Positions 5,382 through 6,413 of a stretch of DNA of 6,413 nucleotides are shown one piece after another (within the stretch, counting starts at the first letter, position 1; each line of letters starts with the position of its first letter). Below the pieces are notes generated by a model. That model did not search any database. It worked only from the letters and a program-made list of their open reading frames with translations, and was not told the DNA's origin. Source of the stretch: Thermoplasmata archaeon (GTDB lineage: Archaea; Thermoplasmatota; Thermoplasmata; RBG-16-68-12); contig JAJYKG010000128.1 in the NCBI GenBank assembly GCA_021788795.1, forward strand, positions 1-6,413. The letters run 5' to 3'. The translations under genes were made by a program, and so were the position numbers.

Positions 5382-5867
5382 TCAGCCTTGCAAAGCCACG
5401 GGCTCGAAACCCTCGATGTCGAGGATGGTTCCCGTGCGGGCCTCTTTCGGCTTGAGCTTCGCACGGACGGCCAGGCCCGTCTTCGCCGCCTCCGGCGGGA
5501 CGAGGAGGCGATGGATGAGACCACCCTCCTGGATTCCCTTGAAGGTCACGAAAGCAAAGACCTCGGGAGCCGGAAGTGGCTTGCCGCGGCGGTCGACGCG
5601 CGCGACGGTCACGGCCGCCACGCGGCCCTCCGCCGGCACATCGACGTACTCCGTGAGCTCGGTGAAGCAGCCCTCGCAGAACATCCGCGGGGGAAGCTGG
5701 TTCACCTTGCACACCGGGCAGTGGACCGCGAGGATCCGGCCCTCGTCGCGGAGCGCCTTGAAGAACGTCTCGCCCGCGATCCCGCTCGTGTAGATGTAGT
5801 CCATGGACATGTCGATGTCCCAGTGCCGCAGGCGCTTGACGTCCGTGGTCCGCTGGAGGAAGGTCAT
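5382..5867 (-). CDS. DUF35 zinc-ribbon/OB-fold protein, second of a tandem pair
   Basis: This 161-residue protein has the DUF35 layout. An N-terminal helix (about 23-46) is followed by a rubredoxin-like zinc ribbon with C50, C53, C64 and C67 (CPVC and CEGC around LPPRMF), then a C-terminal OB fold (about 72-158) ending TGTILDIEGFEP. Proteins of this family bind acyl-CoA through the OB fold and bridge thiolase with HMG-CoA synthase in archaea, so intermediates stay bound. It is a paralogue of the gene directly upstream, sharing the PPRMFCE core. Its ATG (5867) overlaps the upstream stop in ATGA, and a strong AGGAGG (5875-5880) lies seven bases ahead, so the pair is translated together. The protein probably forms a complex with its partner and an upstream thiolase-like enzyme; the specific substrate cannot be read. 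Confidence 0.88.
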   Translation of the reverse strand: MTFLQRTTDVKRLRHWDIDMSMDYIYTSGIAGETFFKALRDEGRILAVHCPVCKVNQLPPRMFCEGCFTELTEYVDVPAEGRVAAVTVARVDRRGKPLPAPEVFAFVTFKGIQEGGLIHRLLVPPEAAKTGLAVRAKLKPKEARTGTILDIEGFEPVALQG

Positions 5868-6385
5868 GCCTCTCCCTCCTTGAGCGGGCGGAAGTAACGG
5901 ATGTCGAGCACGCTCCCCTCGCGCTCCTCGGCGGGCTTCCAGACGGCCTTGACGCGCATGCCGATGCGGATCTCGTCCTTCGTCATCTCGCCGAAGTAGT
6001 GCATCATCCCCATCTTCGGGGACGCGCCGTCCAGGCTCACCACGCCCACGAGGATGGGCTCCGTGATCCGCTTCGCGTCCTGATCCAGGTACGAGATGGA
6101 GAAGGTCTCGATCGTGCCCGTGTCGCGGATGTACCGCCACTCGTCCGTGGGACGGTAGCATTCCTCGCAGAACATCCGCGGCGGGAACAGGATCCGCTTG
6201 CAGCCGTTGCACGTGCGCGCGATGAGCTTGCCGTTCTGCAACTCCTCCAGGAAGCGGCTCATGGCCTCGCCCGCGGAGAACTCGTACCGCGCGTCCGGCC
6301 GGGAGCGCACCTGCGTGACCTTGCCCTCGTAGAAGTCCTTGGAGTGCAACTCGACTCCGGGGAACTTCGCGATCCTCGACGTCAT
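5864..6385 (-). CDS. DUF35 zinc-ribbon/OB-fold protein, first of a tandem pair
   Basis: This 173-residue member of the DUF35 family has an N-terminal extension of about 38 residues, the usual helix (about 39-55), and a zinc ribbon with C59, C62, C73 and C76 (CNGC and CEEC around FPPRMF). The OB fold (about 82-168) ends in GSVLDIRYFRPL. The N-terminal extension is longer than in the partner and has no membrane or signal character. The ATG at 6385 overlaps the stop of the gene entering from the right in ATGA, with a GGTGGTGA-like stretch ahead as ribosome site. Its own stop overlaps the next DUF35 start. By family knowledge it is a non-catalytic acyl-CoA-binding scaffold for thiolase-type enzymes; two different copies side by side suggest a heteromer or two client enzymes. 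Confidence 0.88.
   Translation of the reverse strand: MTSRIAKFPGVELHSKDFYEGKVTQVRSRPDARYEFSAGEAMSRFLEELQNGKLIARTCNGCKRILFPPRMFCEECYRPTDEWRYIRDTGTIETFSISYLDQDAKRITEPILVGVVSLDGASPKMGMMHYFGEMTKDEIRIGMRVKAVWKPAEEREGSVLDIRYFRPLKEGEA
5875..5880 (-). promoter_or_regulatory. Strong Shine-Dalgarno sequence of the second DUF35 gene
   Basis: AGGAGG on the minus strand, seven bases ahead of the ATG at 5867 and inside the last codons of the upstream DUF35 gene. It fixes the start and rules out longer versions of the frame that would overlap the upstream gene. Confidence 0.75.
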
Positions 6386-6413
6386 GCTTTCATCACCACC
6401 ACGGAACCGTACT
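6382..6413 (-). CDS. 3' end of an upstream gene, probably thiolase-type
   Basis: Only the last nine codons and the stop are visible: the minus strand reads YGSVVVMKA and then TGA (6384-6382). The stop overlaps the DUF35 ATG as ATGA, the same coupling as between the two DUF35 genes, which supports a real reading frame. A Gly-Ser followed by a short hydrophobic beta strand at the very C-terminus suits the end of thiolase-fold enzymes, and thiolase or HMG-CoA synthase genes commonly precede DUF35 genes in archaea. The identification rests mainly on context; nine residues cannot prove it. Confidence 0.45.
   Translation of the reverse strand, partial: YGSVVVMKA

Noticed and set aside
5315..5524. 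N-terminal extension of the GTPase to an in-frame start at 5524
   Set aside because: It would overlap the DUF35 gene and cross the TATA box; the extension is Ser/Arg-rich, and a Shine-Dalgarno sequence supports the ATG at 5314.
5868..6212. N-terminal extension of the second DUF35 gene
   Set aside because: The added residues are an out-of-frame reading of the first DUF35 gene; AGGAGG seven bases ahead of the ATG at 5867 and the ATGA overlap fix the start there.
1..6413. CRISPR array, insertion sequence, riboswitch (including cobalamin type) or defence system
   Set aside because: No regularly spaced repeats, transposase or nuclease-like gene is seen. The gap ahead of the B12-dependent mutase is only 57 nt, too short for a cobalamin riboswitch.

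Overview
The window is about 6.4 kb of GC-rich archaeal DNA. Three things support this directly: a tRNA-Arg gene with a 26-nt intron in a canonical bulge-helix-bulge at position 37/38 and no encoded CCA; TATA (box A) elements about 25-30 nt ahead of inferred transcription starts; and an archaeal-type winged-helix regulator and DUF35 proteins. A GC-rich Thermoplasmatota lineage would fit, but that placement is inference only.

Layout. Bases 1-565 are on the + strand: the 3' end of a winged-helix regulator gene, a short spacer with a TATA box, an intron-containing tRNA-Arg(CCT), a strong hairpin, and a second tRNA-Arg(CCT)-like sequence that lacks a normal 5' part. From 568 to the right edge everything is on the - strand. 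Read in the direction of transcription (right to left) it holds: the last codons of an upstream gene, probably a thiolase-type enzyme; two tandem zinc-ribbon/OB-fold DUF35 proteins joined by ATGA overlaps; a Ras-like small GTPase with its own promoter; then a promoter followed by a B12-dependent acyl-CoA mutase large subunit, its separate B12-binding small subunit, the MeaB-type G-protein chaperone, and an MFS transporter that lacks the first two membrane helices.

How the genes fit together. The mutase large and small subunits and MeaB form a classic functional set: a split adenosylcobalamin mutase plus the GTPase that loads and protects its cofactor. The large subunit looks at first like methylmalonyl-CoA mutase. 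However, the two residues that hold the substrate carboxylate in that enzyme (Tyr89, Arg207) are Phe89 and Gln207 here, the isobutyryl-CoA mutase pattern. No methylmalonyl-CoA epimerase gene is present. The set is therefore better read as an isobutyryl-CoA mutase-like system interconverting branched and straight acyl-CoAs. The nearby DUF35 pair and thiolase-like end belong to acyl-CoA condensation or cleavage, so the locus may join C4 acyl-CoA isomerisation to thiolysis; this link is inference.

Most worth a second look: the mutase specificity residues, the incomplete second tRNA-Arg(CCT) with the hairpin in place of its 5' portion, the small GTPase with Lys in place of the catalytic Gln, and the N-terminally short transporter.
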